Source: Leptospira sp.
GTDB taxonomy: Bacteria; Spirochaetota; Leptospiria; Leptospirales; Leptospiraceae
Assembly: GCA_025457985.1 (NCBI GenBank)
Contig: JALOTI010000104.1
Location: forward strand, 1 to 6,865
Reading direction: 5' to 3'
Length of the DNA stretch: 6,865 nt
Shown here: positions 5,802-6,865 of the stretch, in pieces
How positions within the stretch are numbered: the stretch's first letter is position 1
How the letters are laid out: every line of letters begins with the position of its first letter
Made by a program: the position numbers and the translations under genes
Notes under the pieces: model-generated
What the model was told of the DNA's origin: nothing
Databases searched by the model: none
What the model saw: the letters and a program-made list of their open reading frames with translations, nothing else

Positions 5802-6698
5802 CTAGTTATCCGATTCTTTCTTTTTAGATTTTTTTGGCCAAAGGAGTCTTTCCTCCCGTTCATTCTTTTTTGCCATTCCTTCACTGAGTCTGAACCTAAC
5901 ACTCATATCAAGTTGGTTTTCCAGTTGGTAGGAAAGATCGTCTACACTTCGTATTGGTCCCGCATCCTTTAGTGCCCACTCCATTCGTTCCCAAATACTC
6001 TGGAACAAAAAATCACCTTCACTCGAGAGGCTTGGAATTTTGGACCAAGTTTGAATTGCATCAACTAATAATTGTTTATCTCCTTTAAACTTCCCAAATT
6101 CCCATAATACTACGCCTTTTTGAAAGTAAGCATCCTTCCAACGATATTGTTTTGGAGAATTTTTAATCAACGTATCCAAAATTTCTAATCTCTTTTTTAC
6201 ATATGCCGATTGAACGTCTATCTCTGATCTCAATTTTTGTTCTTTGAGAACAGGATTCATTTTTTTGATAACTCGGCGGAGAGTTTCATGTCTGAGCGTT
6301 TTTGTTTCGTCCGCTGGCAATGCCTTGAGTAAAGCTTCACTTTCAAAATATCTTTTTAAAGCATACGATTGAATTTCGTATATATTCTCTATCGTAAATA
6401 GGATTTCAGTGCCGACCTTTGTGCCTAAGTGTTCCGACAATAGTGCAAGACTCTGTCTTAAAAAATCTTCCTTGTTCAGGTTTTCCTGAAAGTAATCGAT
6501 TGCAAAATATGTTGGGTCGCTACTAAATTGAAACGCTAATCGTTGTAAGTTCTCATAATACAAATCTCTAACAAATAGACTCAAGTCCCCTTTGTCGGGA
6601 TCATAGCCCATAAATTTGGAAATAAATTCATCCAATTGTTTTTCTTTGGATTGTTTGATAGTTTTGTCGAGATACCTTTGGCGGTCTGGTTTAGCCAT
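5802..6698 (-). CDS. Hypothetical helical protein, possibly with a TPR-like region
   Basis: This 298-residue protein has no signal peptide or membrane segment and should be cytoplasmic. It is predicted to be almost all alpha-helical and rich in Lys, Glu and Leu. Residues about 185-222 (RWKDAYFQKGVVLWEFGKF, then a helix ending in WSKI) resemble a tetratricopeptide-type helix pair, but I see only one such unit and would not call a TPR domain on it. The C-terminus is very basic and polar (PKKSKKKESDN), perhaps for binding nucleic acid or an acidic partner. The start ATG (6698) has only a poor ribosome binding site (AAGG, 12 nt away), and a 7-bp inverted repeat ends five bases before it. The 47-bp gap to the convergent acidic-protein gene has no clear terminator. 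I do not recognise a family; it may be limited to Leptospira-like organisms. Confidence 0.78.
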   Translation of the reverse strand: MAKPDRQRYLDKTIKQSKEKQLDEFISKFMGYDPDKGDLSLFVRDLYYENLQRLAFQFSSDPTYFAIDYFQENLNKEDFLRQSLALLSEHLGTKVGTEILFTIENIYEIQSYALKRYFESEALLKALPADETKTLRHETLRRVIKKMNPVLKEQKLRSEIDVQSAYVKKRLEILDTLIKNSPKQYRWKDAYFQKGVVLWEFGKFKGDKQLLVDAIQTWSKIPSLSSEGDFLFQSIWERMEWALKDAGPIRSVDDLSYQLENQLDMSVRFRLSEGMAKKNEREERLLWPKKSKKKESDN

Positions 6699-6865
6699 AC
6701 TTAATGGGGACCTTGGTCTAGATTCCCCATCTTTGGTTCTTGTTATCGTAATCGGAGGAGAGGATTCCTCACCTTTTCGAAATTCCTAAAAGTACAATTT
6801 TCTTGCTTGAGCGACAGCAGCAGAAACTTTTCAAGCAGCAACTTCAACTAGAGGTGGAAGTTCAT
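6699..6865. other. Unassigned right-edge region
   Basis: No complete gene fits in this 167-bp stretch. Three readings are possible. (a) On the minus strand 6863-6831 could be the tail of a gene running in from the right, ending ELPPLVEVAA and TGA. (b) On the plus strand GAGGTGG (6851-6857) is followed after 6 nt by AT at the last two bases, so a divergent gene may start exactly at the window edge. (c) A plus frame is open from 6752 to the edge, coding a Gln/Leu-rich helix-like peptide (LLERQQQKLFKQQ). It has a strong GGAGGAGAGG at 6754-6763, but its only ATG/GTG/TTG codons are TTG 6803 and GTG 6854. The sequence here cannot decide between them. TGCTTGA (6804-6810) and TCAAGCA (6831-6837) form another 7-bp inverted repeat. 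Confidence 0.4.
6704..6730. repeat. Inverted repeat just upstream of the 298-residue gene
   Basis: ATGGGGA (6704-6710) and TCCCCAT (6724-6730) are a perfect 7-bp inverted repeat around a 13-nt spacer. It ends five bases before the minus-strand ATG at 6698-6696. In RNA it would form a hairpin with the weak AAGG ribosome binding site in the loop. In DNA it could be an operator for a dimeric regulator. No T run follows, so it is not a terminator. Confidence 0.5.

Overview
The window looks like chromosomal DNA from a spirochaete, most probably Leptospira. The evidence is an exported protein built from three OmpL47-type repeats, a FlaA-like protein (FlaA forms the spirochaetal flagellar sheath), and AT-rich codon use. 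By eye the GC content is near 40%, which would suit the saprophytic L. biflexa group, but I did not compute it. I see no insertion sequence, phage gene, tRNA, rRNA or CRISPR array. The genus is an inference.

Layout, left to right. (1) The 3' part of an F420-reductase-like NAD(P)-binding oxidoreductase on the + strand, cut by the window edge. (2) A minus-strand cluster, in transcription order: a ComF-family phosphoribosyltransferase, a STAS-domain anti-sigma-factor-antagonist-like protein, the RdgB/HAM1 nucleotide-pool sanitising enzyme, and an HtrA-like trypsin-family protease without a signal peptide. The first three are 2 nt apart or overlap by 4 nt; the protease follows after 70 bp. (3) Upstream of the cluster, a minus-strand exported protein with three OmpL47-type repeats, ending in a good Rho-independent terminator that separates it from comF. 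(4) A 64-bp divergent promoter region. (5) On the + strand, a FlaA-like exported protein, then a small acidic protein of unknown function. (6) Convergent to these, a 298-residue minus-strand hypothetical with an inverted repeat just before its start codon. (7) 167 bp at the right edge that I could not assign.

The clearest correction to a naive annotation concerns rdgB. Its first ATG/GTG/TTG codon gives only 133 residues and loses the conserved N-terminal nucleotide-binding motif. The reading frame continues upstream without a stop to a CTG codon that overlaps the STAS stop codon (CTGA) and has GGAG 7 nt before it. That start gives 198 residues, the normal family length. The second point of interest is the 64-bp divergent region. 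A sigma-28-like (motility) promoter candidate for the FlaA-like gene lies back to back with a promoter candidate carrying a perfect TTGACA box for the OmpL47-type gene, so the two may compete.

I did not find a convincing new multi-gene system. Most of the window is ordinary housekeeping and envelope content with several uncharacterised proteins.
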